Source: Pantoea endophytica
Lineage (GTDB): Bacteria > Pseudomonadota > Gammaproteobacteria > Enterobacterales > Enterobacteriaceae
DNA length: 64,000 bases
Direction of reading: 5' to 3'
Assembly (NCBI RefSeq): GCF_002858935.1
Contig: NZ_PJRT01000025.1
Span: 1 to 64,000, forward strand
Made by a program: the position numbers and the translations under genes. Position 1 is the stretch's first letter, and every line of letters starts with the position of its first letter. The notes beneath the pieces were generated by a model that had not been told where the DNA came from, made no database searches, and saw only the letters and a list, made by a program, of their open reading frames with translations. Shown here one piece after another: positions 44,395-54,014 of the stretch.

Positions 44395-44561
44395 ATGAAT
44401 GAGATTCCAGCGTAATAACAGCCGATAAACGCAAGTGCGATCGTGAATGGCGGCTAGTTTAAGACGTTGCCGACACTGAAACTATAGGAATGAAGGTGTA
44501 AAACTTTGGCGCTAACGATAAGCGTTTTTGCAGATGAGCGTAACAACACAACGCTCAATCT

Positions 44562-44624
44562 GTAGCGGCGCAATCTATTGCGCATCCTGCAGAATCTGCA
44601 ATGGGCAATAGATTGCGCCGCTAC
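44562..44624. repeat. REPIN-like inverted pair (GTAGCGGCGCAAT family)
   Basis: Perfect 20-bp arms GTAGCGGCGCAATCTATTGC (44562-44581) and GCAATAGATTGCGCCGCTAC (44605-44624) around a 23-bp loop. Located between the convergently oriented spacer ends of pbpG and the channel gene's upstream region. Confidence 0.85.
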
Positions 44625-44648
44625 GGTATGTGCGTGCTTTAAATCCAG

Positions 44649-45578
44649 TTATTCATTATTCGCGGTCAAACCTGACTTCTGCTTTTTGTACGCCAGCGCA
44701 GCGGCCGGAACTGGTGCGGCTTTGCCGGTTTCCAGCCAGTCGCGCAGACGGTTAGCATCGGCGAAATGGGTGTATTTACCAAAGGCATCCAGCACCACCA
44801 GCGCCACCGGACGGTTGTTGATCACCGTGCGCATCACCAGACAGTGCCCGGCTTCATCGGTATAACCGGTTTTGGTCAGCTGGATGCGCCAGTCGTTTTT
44901 GTACACCAGATGATTGGTGTTACGGAACGGCAGCGCGTAGCTCGGATGTTGGAATACGGCGGTGTCTTCTTTGGTGGTGCTCAGTTCGCCAATCAGCGGG
45001 TACTGTCGCGTGGCTTTCAACAGCTTGACCAGATCTTCCGCGCTGGAAACGTTCTGAATCGACAGGCCCGTCGGCTCGACATAGCGCGTGTGCGTCATGC
45101 CAAGTGAGCGTGCTTTGGCGTTCATGGCGCGAATAAACGCATCGTAACCGCCCGGATAGTGATGCGCCAGGCTGGCGGCAGCGCGGTTTTCCGAGGACAT
45201 CAGCGCCAGTAGCAGCATGTTGCGGCGGCTAATTTCGCTGTTCAGTTTGACGCGGGAGAACACGCCGCGCATCTCAGCGGTATGGCTGATATCCACCGAC
45301 AGCATTTCATCCATCGGCAGTTTGGCATCCAACACCACCATCGCCGTCATCACTTTGGTGAGTGAGGCGATCGGACGTACGCGGTTAGGATGGCTGGAAA
45401 ACAGCACTTTGTTGTTTTCCAGATCGACAATCATGGCACTGCCGGAGGCGATTTGCGGTTGGGCAATCGGCGCCAGGTTTGCGAGTGCTGCCGGCGCAGC
45501 GAGCGCGGGCGTTATAGCGGCTGGCGCGGCGACAAACAGCGCCAGCGACAGCAAGGAAATACGCATTTTTGCAGACAT
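44649..45578 (-). CDS. pbpG: D-alanyl-D-alanine endopeptidase PBP7
   Basis: 309 aa (E. coli PbpG 310). Periplasmic low-molecular-weight penicillin-binding protein that cleaves D-Ala-mDAP cross-links. Signal peptide ending near ALAAPA; active-site SLTK at 72-75 (Ser72, Lys75), SEN at 129-131, KTG in [14 protein letters not shown]-terminal [12 protein letters not shown] matches the E. coli tail. The start codon lacks a strong Shine-Dalgarno; an in-frame ATG at residue 5 is possible. In E. coli it also neighbours yohC. Confidence 0.95.
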   Translation of the reverse strand: MSAKMRISLLSLALFVAAPAAITPALAAPAALANLAPIAQPQIASGSAMIVDLENNKVLFSSHPNRVRPIASLTKVMTAMVVLDAKLPMDEMLSVDISHTAEMRGVFSRVKLNSEISRRNMLLLALMSSENRAAASLAHHYPGGYDAFIRAMNAKARSLGMTHTRYVEPTGLSIQNVSSAEDLVKLLKATRQYPLIGELSTTKEDTAVFQHPSYALPFRNTNHLVYKNDWRIQLTKTGYTDEAGHCLVMRTVINNRPVALVVLDAFGKYTHFADANRLRDWLETGKAAPVPAAALAYKKQKSGLTANNE

Positions 45579-45723
45579 CGTGTCAAAAAAATCCGGTCAG
45601 GAGTTTTGCGCTGTGTTGAGACACAGGCCGCCCGCAACAATCCAGACGGGATGCGGGCTGGCAGCAGTATCATACGCACTTACCTGAGAAATTTCTTATT
45701 GAGATTGTTTCCGGGCGTTAAAA

Positions 45724-45791
45724 AGGTCGCCATGAATGACGACCTTACGAGGTGGGTGCGTGTTGCGGGAAGGTCGCCATTGATGCCGACC
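45724..45791. repeat. Two GGTCGCCAT-family palindromes between pbpG and yohC
   Basis: AGGTCGCCATGAATGACGAC (45724-45743 with following CTT) and GGTCGCCATTGATGCCGACC (45772-45791). The first has one mismatch in the stem, the second has a GTCGCC/GCCGAC imperfect stem. They sit just downstream of yohC and may end its transcript. Confidence 0.65.
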
Positions 45792-45800
45792 AGGCCTTCC

Positions 45801-46388
45801 TCAGAACAACCGTGGCCCGTAACCCCACAGAACCACCGTCAGCGCCAGCAGCACTTCAAACACCAGCACACCAATCGCCAATGTCGATCCGGAGAAGCGC
45901 AAGCTCTCATCACGGTCGATGCTCAGGAACACCGGGATGCCGACGTAAAGCAGATAACCGGTGTAAACCAGCGCCATCGCGCCCACCAGCACGCACAGCC
46001 ACACCAGCGGATAGAGCGCCACCAGCCCGCTGAGGAACAGCGGCGTGGCCACATAGCCAGCAAACACCGTACAGCGCTGCAAGCTGGGACGCTGCGGATA
46101 GTTACGCGCCATCCAGTGGATCACGCGGCCCATTACCGCCACGCCACCGAGGATAATCAGATAGAACAGAATGCCGAGACCGATACCGGTCAGTAGATTG
46201 AGTTGTACAAACTGCCCTTCGCCCAGATTCCAGCCCAGCTGCGTGGTACCGATAAAGGCGCAGATCACCGGGATCGCCGCCATTAGCAGAACATGATGGG
46301 TGTAATGGTGCGAAACGCTCTCATTTTCCTGTTTAATATCGCGCATTTCCTGACCTGGATGCGCCAGTAAACCCCAGACATGATTCAT
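45801..46388 (-). CDS. yohC: Yip1-family inner membrane protein YohC
   Basis: 195 aa, the same size as E. coli YohC. Five predicted spans (VLLMAAIPVICAFIGT, GIGLGILFYLIILGGVAVMG, YPLVWLCVLVGAMALVYTGYLLYVG and others) with N-terminal MNHVWGLLAHPGQEMRDI conserved. Function unknown. It is a single gene divergent from yohD; neighbours pbpG and yohD are as in E. coli. Confidence 0.9.
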   Translation of the reverse strand: MNHVWGLLAHPGQEMRDIKQENESVSHHYTHHVLLMAAIPVICAFIGTTQLGWNLGEGQFVQLNLLTGIGLGILFYLIILGGVAVMGRVIHWMARNYPQRPSLQRCTVFAGYVATPLFLSGLVALYPLVWLCVLVGAMALVYTGYLLYVGIPVFLSIDRDESLRFSGSTLAIGVLVFEVLLALTVVLWGYGPRLF

Positions 46389-46554
46389 ACATTTACTCCT
46401 TTGCTGCGATGGGCTGCCCTTACAGCCAACGGCCTGATCAACGGAGGCAGCGTTAGCTCAAGTATAATCGTCGTCACCGTTTTTGCGGGCCACCACACAA
46501 ATTAAGCCGCTGGTATACACTAATAGCGATTTCACACTTTGCAGGGAGGATAAT

Positions 46555-47130
46555 TTGCATCTCGATATCAATGGATTAATCACCCAATACGGTTATCTGG
46601 CGCTGCTGATTGGTTGTATTGCCGAAGGGGAAACGTTCACGTTGTTAGGCGGTGTGGCGGCGCATGAAGGCTTATTGCACTTCAGCGGCGTGGTGCTGGC
46701 GGCGATGGTCGGCGGCATTATTGGCGATCAGCTGCTGTTCTGGCTGGGACGCCGTTATGGCACGCGCATTTTGCGCCGTTTCAGTAAACATCAGGAAACA
46801 ATTGGCAAGGCTAAGCGGCTAATTCAAAAACACCCGAGCCTGTTCGTGATTGGCGTGCGCTTTATGTACGGCTTCCGCATTGTCGGGCCGATCATTATTG
46901 GCACCAGCCGCCTCAAGCCGCTGCGTTTCTTCATTCTGAACGTGGTTGGTGCGGCGCTGTGGGCGCTGATCTTTGTCTCGCTTGGCTACTTTGCCGGACA
47001 GATTGTCGCGCCGTGGCTGCACAAGATCGATCAGCACCTCAAGCCGCTATTGTGGCTGGCGGCGGCGGTGATTTTTGGCATCGTCTTGCGTTACATCATT
47101 CGCCACTGGAATCACCGCCGCGCCGGTTGA
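46555..47130 (+). CDS. yohD: DedA-family inner membrane protein YohD
   Basis: 191 aa (E. coli 192). DedA proteins are membrane proteins of the VTT fold linked to lipid carrier recycling and membrane potential. Conserved: GCIAEGETFTLLGGVAAHEG, GDQLLFWLGRRYG and FVIGVRFMYGFRIVGPIIIG. The start is TTG at 46555: GGGAGGA lies 4 nt upstream and the protein then begins like E. coli YohD; the longer ATG frame from 46483 covers the promoter region and has no ribosome site. It abuts yohF tail to tail. Confidence 0.9.
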   Translation: MHLDINGLITQYGYLALLIGCIAEGETFTLLGGVAAHEGLLHFSGVVLAAMVGGIIGDQLLFWLGRRYGTRILRRFSKHQETIGKAKRLIQKHPSLFVIGVRFMYGFRIVGPIIIGTSRLKPLRFFILNVVGAALWALIFVSLGYFAGQIVAPWLHKIDQHLKPLLWLAAAVIFGIVLRYIIRHWNHRRAG

Positions 47131-47907
47131 TTACGCGTGGTACCCCTTAAACTGCGGATTGGCCAACATAAAACCACCGTCGACAATAAACGATTGTCCG
47201 GTGGTATAAGTTGCCCACTCCGAACAGAGCCATGTCACTAAACTCGCCACTTCACGCGTATCGCCGGGACGCCCAATCGGGATTTCCGGCATACGTCGTC
47301 CTTGCTGGTCATCTTTCATATCGTTCATCGCCGTGGCAATTGCGCCCGGTGCGACCGCGTTCACCAGAATATGGTGCGGTAAGAGACTCAGCGCCATCGA
47401 TTTGGTCAAGCCGCCGAGCGCATGTTTGGCAGCGGTATAGGCGGAGGCATCCGGCAGCGGCGTGTGTTCATGCACCGACGTAATGTTGATGATGCGTCCG
47501 CCGTCGCCCTGATCAACCATATGACGCGCGGCAATCTGCCCGCAAAGAAACGCGCCATCGACATCCACGTTGAACACTTTGCGCCAATCCTCAAAGGTGA
47601 CATCGAGAAAGTCGGCTTTGGTCATCACGCCGGCATTACACACCAATACGTCAATGCGCCCCAGTGAGTTGATCAGCTGCGTCAGTTGCTGTGCGCCGGC
47701 TTGCGGATCGGAGAGGTCAACCTGCCGCACCTGCGCCTGCTGTCCACGACTTTCCACCATGCGCGCGGTTTCCTGGGCGCCCTCTTCATCCGAACTCCAG
47801 GTGATGCCCAGCGTATAACCCGCTTCGGCCAGCATCACCGCACAGCTGCGGCCAATGCCTGAACTGGATCCGGTAACCACAGCGACTTTCTGTTTTCCTA
47901 AGCTCAT
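47131..47907 (-). CDS. yohF: Short-chain dehydrogenase/reductase YohF
   Basis: 258 aa (E. coli YohF 253). Rossmann-fold NAD(P)-dependent oxidoreductase: TGSSSGIG (12-19), NAGV, catalytic Ser in NITSVHE and YTAAK (Tyr-x3-Lys). Substrate unconfirmed; E. coli YohF is annotated as an acetoin reductase-like SDR. Its stop codon directly abuts that of yohD on the opposite strand, with no space for a terminator. Confidence 0.87.
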   Translation of the reverse strand: MSLGKQKVAVVTGSSSGIGRSCAVMLAEAGYTLGITWSSDEEGAQETARMVESRGQQAQVRQVDLSDPQAGAQQLTQLINSLGRIDVLVCNAGVMTKADFLDVTFEDWRKVFNVDVDGAFLCGQIAARHMVDQGDGGRIINITSVHEHTPLPDASAYTAAKHALGGLTKSMALSLLPHHILVNAVAPGAIATAMNDMKDDQQGRRMPEIPIGRPGDTREVASLVTWLCSEWATYTTGQSFIVDGGFMLANPQFKGYHA

Positions 47908-48024
47908 AACATTCTCCTGATTGAGGGTGTCTTTACAGTATAGAAGTTATCCTTCTGTGCCTCGGGGCCGCCGAATCTGCCGTTTCGTCTATAGTTACCA
48001 ATTACCTACGGCAAAGGGGGCACG

Positions 48025-49839
48025 ATGAGCGAGATTAAACGCAGAATAGACGACCATGGCGTGATTGGTGATTTACGCACCTGCGCACTGATTGCTAACG
48101 ATGGCACCATCGATTATCTCTGCTGGCCGGCGCTCGATAGCCCGTCGGTTTTCGCCGCGCTACTGGACAGCGATGAGGCCGGCCTGTTCTCCCTCGCGCC
48201 GGACTGGAAAAATGCCCGCCAGCAACAGCTCTATTTACCGGATACCAATATTCTGCAAACCCGCTGGCTGGATGACGCGGGCGTGGCAGAGATCACCGAT
48301 TACATGCCGATCTGCGATGAGCAGAGCAAAGTGCCGCGTATCGTGCGCCGCGTAAAGATGGTACGCGGCACCGCCACCTTTCATCTGCTGTGTGCGCCAC
48401 GCCACGACTACGCGCGTGCCGAAACCACCACCGAACTGCGGCCCGGCGGTATCGCCTTCCTTGCGTCGGGGCAACCGGCGTTGCGCCTCAGCGCTTCGGT
48501 GGTGATGACGCGCGAGAACCACAGCGCGGTAGCGGAATTTACCCTGAAAGCCGGGGAAACCGCTGAGTTTGTCTTTGGTAACGATGACGATCCTAACGTG
48601 GCCACCATCGCCACCGAGCACTGTTTTCATGACACGCTGGAGTACTGGCGACGCTGGAGCAGCCACAGTTCCTACCGCGGCCGCTGGCAGGAGATGGTGA
48701 CGCGTTCGGCGCTGGCGCTGAAGTTACTCACTTCGCATCAGCACGGTTCCATCGCCGCCGCCGCTACTTTCGGCTTACCCGAAGAGTTGGGCGGCGAGCG
48801 CAACTGGGATTATCGCGCCTCGTGGATCCGCGATGCCTCATTCAGCATGTACGCGCTGATGCGCCTCGGCTACACCGAAGAAGCGCGCGACTTTACCAAA
48901 TGGGTCGGCCGCTGCGTCGAGCACAGCCACGACGATACGCCGCATCTGCAGGTGATGTATCGCCTCGACAGCGGTACCGAACTGCACGAAACCGAGTTGC
49001 TCAATCTTTCCGGCTACGCCAATTCACGTCCGGTGCGCATCGGCAATGATGCCTGGCGCCAGACGCAACTCGACATTTACGGCGAATTGATGGATGCCAT
49101 CTACCTCGCCAATAAATATGGCGAGGCAATTTCGCATCGCGGCTGGAAGTATGTGTCCGATATGATCGATTACGTCTGCGTGAACTGGAATCAGCCCGAT
49201 GCCGGGATCTGGGAAATGCGCGGCGAGCCGGAACATTTCCTGCATTCACGCCTGATGTGTTGGGTCGCGCTCGATCGCGCACTGCGCCTTGGCCTGAAAC
49301 GTTCGCTACCGATGCCGTACGACCGCTGGGATAAGGTGCGCAGCGAGATCCGCGACGATATCTGGCAGAACTTCTGGAACCCGGAGCTGGGCCATTTCAC
49401 CGCGACGCGCGGCGGCAATTTCCTGGATGCTTCAATGCTGCTGATGCCGCTGGTGCGCTTTGTCAGCTCCACCGATCCCGACTGGATTTCGACGCTGGAC
49501 GCGATTAAAACGCATCTGGTGAGCGACGGTTTAGTCCGACGCTATAACATTCACGAGACGCCTGCCGATGCTTTAACCGGCGGAGAAGGATCTTTCGGTG
49601 CCTGCTCATTCTGGTATGTGGAGTGTCTGGCGCGAGCCGGTCGCGTACATGAGGCGCATTTTGAGTTTGAAAAGCTGCTGAGTTACGCCAATCCGCTTGG
49701 TTTGTACGCCGAAGAGTTCACTTCACACGGCGAAGCGTTGGGTAACATGCCGCAGGCGTTGACGCATCTGGCGTTAATCAGTGCCGCTTTTTTCCTCAAT
49801 CGCAAACTGAGTAATGAAGTGACGCTGTGGCAGCCGTGA
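48025..49839 (+). CDS. Glycoside hydrolase family 15 protein (trehalase/glucoamylase-like)
   Basis: 604 aa cytoplasmic alpha-glucosidase-type enzyme. N-terminal trehalase-like sandwich domain (IDDHGVIGDLRTCALIANDG, about 7-200), then the alpha/alpha barrel: GERNWDYRASWIRDASFSMYALMRLGY near 253-279 and NQPDAGIWEMRGEPEHF with a candidate catalytic Glu; the second acid lies in GEGSFGACSFWYVECLARAG. Members include bacterial trehalases and glucoamylases; which one cannot be told. Typical length (about 600). Single gene, divergent from yohF with 117 bp between. Confidence 0.88.
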   Translation: MSEIKRRIDDHGVIGDLRTCALIANDGTIDYLCWPALDSPSVFAALLDSDEAGLFSLAPDWKNARQQQLYLPDTNILQTRWLDDAGVAEITDYMPICDEQSKVPRIVRRVKMVRGTATFHLLCAPRHDYARAETTTELRPGGIAFLASGQPALRLSASVVMTRENHSAVAEFTLKAGETAEFVFGNDDDPNVATIATEHCFHDTLEYWRRWSSHSSYRGRWQEMVTRSALALKLLTSHQHGSIAAAATFGLPEELGGERNWDYRASWIRDASFSMYALMRLGYTEEARDFTKWVGRCVEHSHDDTPHLQVMYRLDSGTELHETELLNLSGYANSRPVRIGNDAWRQTQLDIYGELMDAIYLANKYGEAISHRGWKYVSDMIDYVCVNWNQPDAGIWEMRGEPEHFLHSRLMCWVALDRALRLGLKRSLPMPYDRWDKVRSEIRDDIWQNFWNPELGHFTATRGGNFLDASMLLMPLVRFVSSTDPDWISTLDAIKTHLVSDGLVRRYNIHETPADALTGGEGSFGACSFWYVECLARAGRVHEAHFEFEKLLSYANPLGLYAEEFTSHGEALGNMPQALTHLALISAAFFLNRKLSNEVTLWQP

Positions 49840-49929
49840 AAATTCACATTTTGGGCTGCGGATCGAAGGGAATTGTCGGGTAAAGACAAGGAATTGCGTA
49901 AAGTATATGCAGCCAGTAAAAATCCTGAT

Positions 49930-49958
49930 TTCCATCAATGCGCCAATGCACATATAAT
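49930..49958 (+). promoter_or_regulatory. Candidate sigma-70 promoter of the L,D-transpeptidase gene
   Basis: TATAAT at 49953-49958 is a perfect -10 box, 17 bp after a weak TTCCAT (49930-49935). The leader to the ATG at 50036 would be about 70 nt. No regulator site recognised. Confidence 0.5.
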
Positions 49959-50035
49959 GCGCAGCGGGTCATACTGACCACGATGGATTCGACACACTGA
50001 CAAGCCTGAAACATGGCCATAACGACTTGAAAAAC

Positions 50036-51088
50036 ATGAAAATGAGCATTCGCGCGTTCGCTTCACTCGCCCTCGCACTGGCGGCGTTCAGCCAGTCGGC
50101 ATTTGCAGTAGTCTATCCGCTGCCGCCGGCTAACAGCCGTCTGATCGGCGAAAACATTGAAATCACTGTCCCTGATGACAGCAAACTTCCGCTGGAAGCC
50201 TTTGCTGCACAGTATCAGATGGGCCTCAGCAATATGCTGGAAGCCAATCCGGGCGTTGACGTTTATCTGCCAAAAGCTGGCACTAAAATGATCATCCCAC
50301 AGCAGCTGATTCTGCCTGACGCGCCGCGTGAAGGCATCGTGATCAACAGCGCTGAGATGCGTCTTTACTACTACCCGAAAGGCACCAAGACCGTGGTCGT
50401 GCTGCCAATCGGTATCGGCGAGCTGGGTAAAGATACGCCGGTCAACTGGACGACCAAGGTTGAGCGTAAGAAAGATGGCCCAACCTGGACGCCAACCAAA
50501 GCGATGCACGCAGAATATGCGGCACGCGGCGAGAGCATTCCTGCGGTGTTCCCGGCGGGTCCGGATAACCCGATGGGCCTGCACGCGCTCTATATCGGCC
50601 GCCTGTATGCGATTCACGGCACTAACGCCAACTTCGGTATCGGCCTGCGCGTAAGCCACGGCTGTGTGCGTTTGCGTGCTGACGACATCAAATGGCTGTT
50701 CGACAACGTGCCAGTTGGCACCCGCGTACAGTTCATCGATCAGCCGGTGAAAGCCACCGTTGAGCCAGATGGTTCGCGCTACGTGGAAGTACACAATCCG
50801 CTGTCGACCACCGAAGAGCAGTTCAATTCACGCGAAGTGGTGCCGATCAACCTGACTTCCGCTGTGACCAAAGTGATTGCCGATGCCAGCACCAACCAGG
50901 ATGCGGTCAACAACGCTATCCAGGCGCGTAACGGTATGCCGATCAAAATCAACGGTCCAGCTGGCGAAGTGCAGCCAGCACCGGTGCCGGTTCAGGAGTC
51001 TTCTGACGCATTGCCGAAAGAAGAGCCAATGACGCCGCAAGGTATCAACGGCGCAGCGCCAGCAGCGCAGCCGGCCACCAGCCTGTAA
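50036..51088 (+). CDS. ldtB: L,D-transpeptidase LdtB (YbiS/ErfK family)
   Basis: 350 aa. Attaches Braun lipoprotein to peptidoglycan in the periplasm. Signal peptide to about Ala24, LysM-like segment (41-92), YkuD catalytic domain (99-230) with the active site [20 protein letters not shown], catalytic Cys210. The core is very close to E. coli YbiS, which ends near residue 306; here a Pro/Ala/Gln-rich tail of about 45 residues follows ([19 protein letters not shown]). The ATG at 50036 is chosen; a TTG at 50027 or ATG at 50042 are alternatives and the Shine-Dalgarno is weak. Confidence 0.93.
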   Translation: MKMSIRAFASLALALAAFSQSAFAVVYPLPPANSRLIGENIEITVPDDSKLPLEAFAAQYQMGLSNMLEANPGVDVYLPKAGTKMIIPQQLILPDAPREGIVINSAEMRLYYYPKGTKTVVVLPIGIGELGKDTPVNWTTKVERKKDGPTWTPTKAMHAEYAARGESIPAVFPAGPDNPMGLHALYIGRLYAIHGTNANFGIGLRVSHGCVRLRADDIKWLFDNVPVGTRVQFIDQPVKATVEPDGSRYVEVHNPLSTTEEQFNSREVVPINLTSAVTKVIADASTNQDAVNNAIQARNGMPIKINGPAGEVQPAPVPVQESSDALPKEEPMTPQGINGAAPAAQPATSL

Positions 51089-51102
51089 TCGTGAGTTAAG
51101 AA

Positions 51103-51163
51103 GCGCAATAAATTGCGCCGCTACAGATACATGCACCTACCGTAGCGGCGCGATTCATCGCGC
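51103..51163. repeat. REPIN-like inverted pair (GTAGCGGCGC family)
   Basis: Arms at 51103-51124 (GCGCAATAAATTGCGCCGCT plus AC) and 51142-51163 (GTAGCGGCGCGATTCATCGC plus GC), inverted with a few matched differences. It fills the gap between the convergent ldtB and CorA-family genes. Confidence 0.82.
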
Positions 51164-51171
51164 AACGTCAA

Positions 51172-52197
51172 TCAATCACGCGGTCGTCGAAACGCCAGCC
51201 AACCCGCCACCAGGGTAAACGCCAGTACTACTAACACCAGCAGCAAAAAGCCGTGCGGATTATTCGCCAGCGGAATCCCGCCCACGTTCATGCCAAAAAA
51301 TCCCGCCACGATATTGATCGGCAGCGCCAGCACGGTGATCACCGTCAGCAAAAACAGCGTGCGGTTGCTCTGCTCCATCAATCGTGCGGCAATCTCTTCC
51401 TGCAGCAAACGAATCCGCTCCATCAAACTCGCCAAATCATTCAGCGCCACGCTGAACTCTTCGGTGAAAATTCGCAGCTCGCCCAGGGGTTCACGCTTTA
51501 GCCATTTGGGCGGACGATTCAGCAAGCGGAACAGCGCCGCCGGTTCCGGTGCCAGCAAACGCTGCACGCGCAGCAGCATACGACGCAGTTGTCCCAGCTC
51601 GCGGCGATTGGTTTTGATCGCCGCACTCAGCAAGCGCTCTTCAATCGCATCCACCGCCTGACTGGAACGCCGCACCACTTGCTCCAGCTGCGCTTCCTGC
51701 TCGCCAAGCAGCCACAGCAGCATCGCATCCGGCTCGGCGAACTTCAGTTCATTCATCTGCTGATGCATGCGTTCGATCATGCCAACCGGGCGAAAACGCG
51801 CGGTGACCACCACACGCGGGCAGCACCACATCCACAACGTGGCGTTCTGGGTGCTGCGCTCCTCTTTACTGAAGGTGACGTCATTGAGTACAGCCAGCAG
51901 CGCATCGTTTTGCTGGGCTAAACGGGTGCGCGGCGAAGCAGAATGTATCTCGTCGAAAAAATCGTGGTCTACGCCAAAGTGGTCCTGAACCCAGCGTTCA
52001 GCACGCGCGTGATTAAGGTTGATGTGCAGCCAGATAAAGGTCGACTCCGGCAGCTGCTGCTGCGATAGCTGGGCCGCTTCGCGTGCATTGAGCCGCTGTG
52101 GCAGCGACGCGGGCGTAAACAGATAACCATGAATCAGTCCGGCGACGTCGTTATTGAAGTCCGGCAGCGAGGCGAGCGGTAGTACGGGCTGGAGCAT
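51172..52197 (-). CDS. CorA-family metal transporter (ZntB-like)
   Basis: 341 aa. Large cytoplasmic N-terminal domain (about 1-275), then two C-terminal spans LFLLTVITVLALPINIVAGFFGMNVGGIP and FLLLVLVVLAFTLVAGWLAF. The selectivity loop is GMN-VGGIP: the GMN triplet is as in CorA, the following GGIP as in ZntB. Pentameric channels of this group move Mg2+, Co2+ or Zn2+; the ion here is undecided. PLNIWLHINLNH and RVVVTARF (substrate-independent core) are typical. Single gene. Confidence 0.88.
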   Translation of the reverse strand: MLQPVLPLASLPDFNNDVAGLIHGYLFTPASLPQRLNAREAAQLSQQQLPESTFIWLHINLNHARAERWVQDHFGVDHDFFDEIHSASPRTRLAQQNDALLAVLNDVTFSKEERSTQNATLWMWCCPRVVVTARFRPVGMIERMHQQMNELKFAEPDAMLLWLLGEQEAQLEQVVRRSSQAVDAIEERLLSAAIKTNRRELGQLRRMLLRVQRLLAPEPAALFRLLNRPPKWLKREPLGELRIFTEEFSVALNDLASLMERIRLLQEEIAARLMEQSNRTLFLLTVITVLALPINIVAGFFGMNVGGIPLANNPHGFLLLVLVVLAFTLVAGWLAFRRPRD

Positions 52198-52359
52198 TAG
52201 CAGGTCATTCCCGAGCGGTCAGATCCACAGCGTGCGACAGGGATGTTGCAGCAAGATGACACCGGGCGTGCGCCATCATCATTCTGTCATACAAACCACG
52301 TATCACACTGCCATTAACGGGTGCCGTTCGAGCATCGTGAGTTAACACTGAGGTGTTTT

Positions 52360-53970
52360 ATGGCTGAAAACAGTTTACCTGCATCGACCTCCTCGTCCCA
52401 CAGCGGACGCCCGAACCTTAACCGCGGCAACGGCCCTGCCTCACGTCTGATCTTTGTACTGTTGCTGATCGCTGGCCTGCTGTATGCCGGCATCAACCTG
52501 TTTAATGACGTTGAAGAGACCGGTGCGCCGGTCACCAGCTACATACCGTTCCTGCTGCTCGGCGTGGCGCTGATCATTGCGCTCGGTTTTGAATTTGTGA
52601 ACGGTTTCCACGATACCGCCAACGCCGTCGCCACGGTGATCTACACCCATTCACTGTCGCCGGGCGTGGCGGTGATGTGGTCCGGTTTCTGTAACTTTTT
52701 GGGCGTGCTGCTCTCCAGCGGCGTGGTGGCGTTCGGCATCATCTCGCTGCTGCCGGTGGAGTTAATTCTGCAAGCGGGCAGCGGCCACGGCTTTGCCATG
52801 GTCTATGCGCTGCTGTTCTCGGCGATTATCTGGAACCTCGGCACCTGGTATTTTGGTTTGCCGGCCTCCTCTTCGCATACGCTGATCGGTTCGATTATCG
52901 GCGTTGGCGTGGCGAACGCCTTGCTGCATGGCCGCAGCGGTACCAGCGGCGTGGATTGGGATCAGGCAATTAAAGTCGGTTACGCATTGCTGCTATCGCC
53001 GATTGTTGGCTTCGTCTGCGCCGCGCTGCTGCTGCTGGCGATGAAAGCCTTTATCCGCAATCGCCAGCTGTATGAAGCGCCGAAAGGTAATCAGCCGCCA
53101 CCGGTATGGATTCGCGGCTTGCTGATCCTCACCTGCACCGGCGTATCGTTCGCGCACGGCTCGAATGACGGGCAGAAGGGCATGGGCCTAATCATGCTGA
53201 TTCTGGTCGGCACCATGCCGATTGCCTACGCGTTGAACCGCTCGCTGCCGCCGGAGCAGATTCCGCGCGTCGCCGCCTTGACCCAGGTGACGGAACAGCA
53301 GCTGCTGACGCTGCAACCGGCGCCCGCCGCCATGCCCGCGCCGCGCGAGGTGCTGACCGAATTCGTGCGCACCAGCCAGACTCGTCCACAGGTGTTGCCG
53401 GCGCTCGGCATGATGCTGGGCGATATCGGCGACCAGATTCGTCGCTACGGCGCAGTGGAGAATATCCCGGCGCAGGCGGTGACCAACACGCGAAACGACA
53501 TGTATCTGGCCTCCGAAACCATTAAGCATCTGCAAGGCGCCAAAGTAGCGCTGCCGGAAGAGACCGCGCGCAACCTGGCGGCGGTGAAGAAAGAGCTGGA
53601 TGCCGCCACGCGCTTTATCCCGATGTGGGTGAAAGTGGTGGTGGCGATCGCGCTGGGTCTCGGCACCCTGGTTGGCTGGCGTCGCATTGTGGTGACAGTG
53701 GGCGAACGCATCGGTAAAACCCATCTGACCTACGCGCAAGGTGCCAGCGCTGAGCTGGTAGCGATGGCGACCATCGGCGCGGCCGACGCGTTTGGCCTGC
53801 CGGTTTCTACTACGCATGTGCTCTCATCCGGCGTCGCAGGTACGATGGCCGCCAACCGTTCAGGTCTGCAACTTGCCACCATCCGCAATCTGGCGATGGC
53901 GTGGGTGCTGACGCTGCCGGTGTCCGTGTTACTTTCGGGGTTGCTTTACGCCCTGTTTATCCACTTTTAA
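52360..53970 (+). CDS. PiT-family inorganic phosphate transporter
   Basis: 536 aa. Two PiT repeats with the signature GFEFVNGFHDTANAVATVIYTHSL near the N-terminus and GAADAFGLPVSTTHVLSSGVAG near the C-terminus; GLPASSSHTLIGSIIGVG and GVSFAHGSNDGQKGMG are also typical. About ten membrane spans with a central hydrophilic insert of roughly 150 residues. It moves metal-phosphate complexes by proton symport in relatives (PitA/PitB). Start MAENSLP at 52360 has GAGGTG; the earlier ATG (52321) adds 13 unsupported residues. A 38-residue polar tail precedes the first span, longer than in E. coli PitA. Confidence 0.92.
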   Translation: MAENSLPASTSSSHSGRPNLNRGNGPASRLIFVLLLIAGLLYAGINLFNDVEETGAPVTSYIPFLLLGVALIIALGFEFVNGFHDTANAVATVIYTHSLSPGVAVMWSGFCNFLGVLLSSGVVAFGIISLLPVELILQAGSGHGFAMVYALLFSAIIWNLGTWYFGLPASSSHTLIGSIIGVGVANALLHGRSGTSGVDWDQAIKVGYALLLSPIVGFVCAALLLLAMKAFIRNRQLYEAPKGNQPPPVWIRGLLILTCTGVSFAHGSNDGQKGMGLIMLILVGTMPIAYALNRSLPPEQIPRVAALTQVTEQQLLTLQPAPAAMPAPREVLTEFVRTSQTRPQVLPALGMMLGDIGDQIRRYGAVENIPAQAVTNTRNDMYLASETIKHLQGAKVALPEETARNLAAVKKELDAATRFIPMWVKVVVAIALGLGTLVGWRRIVVTVGERIGKTHLTYAQGASAELVAMATIGAADAFGLPVSTTHVLSSGVAGTMAANRSGLQLATIRNLAMAWVLTLPVSVLLSGLLYALFIHF

Positions 53971-54014
53971 CTGCGGTAAACAACGGCGGCGCACGGGGGT
54001 TTGCCGATGAAGCG

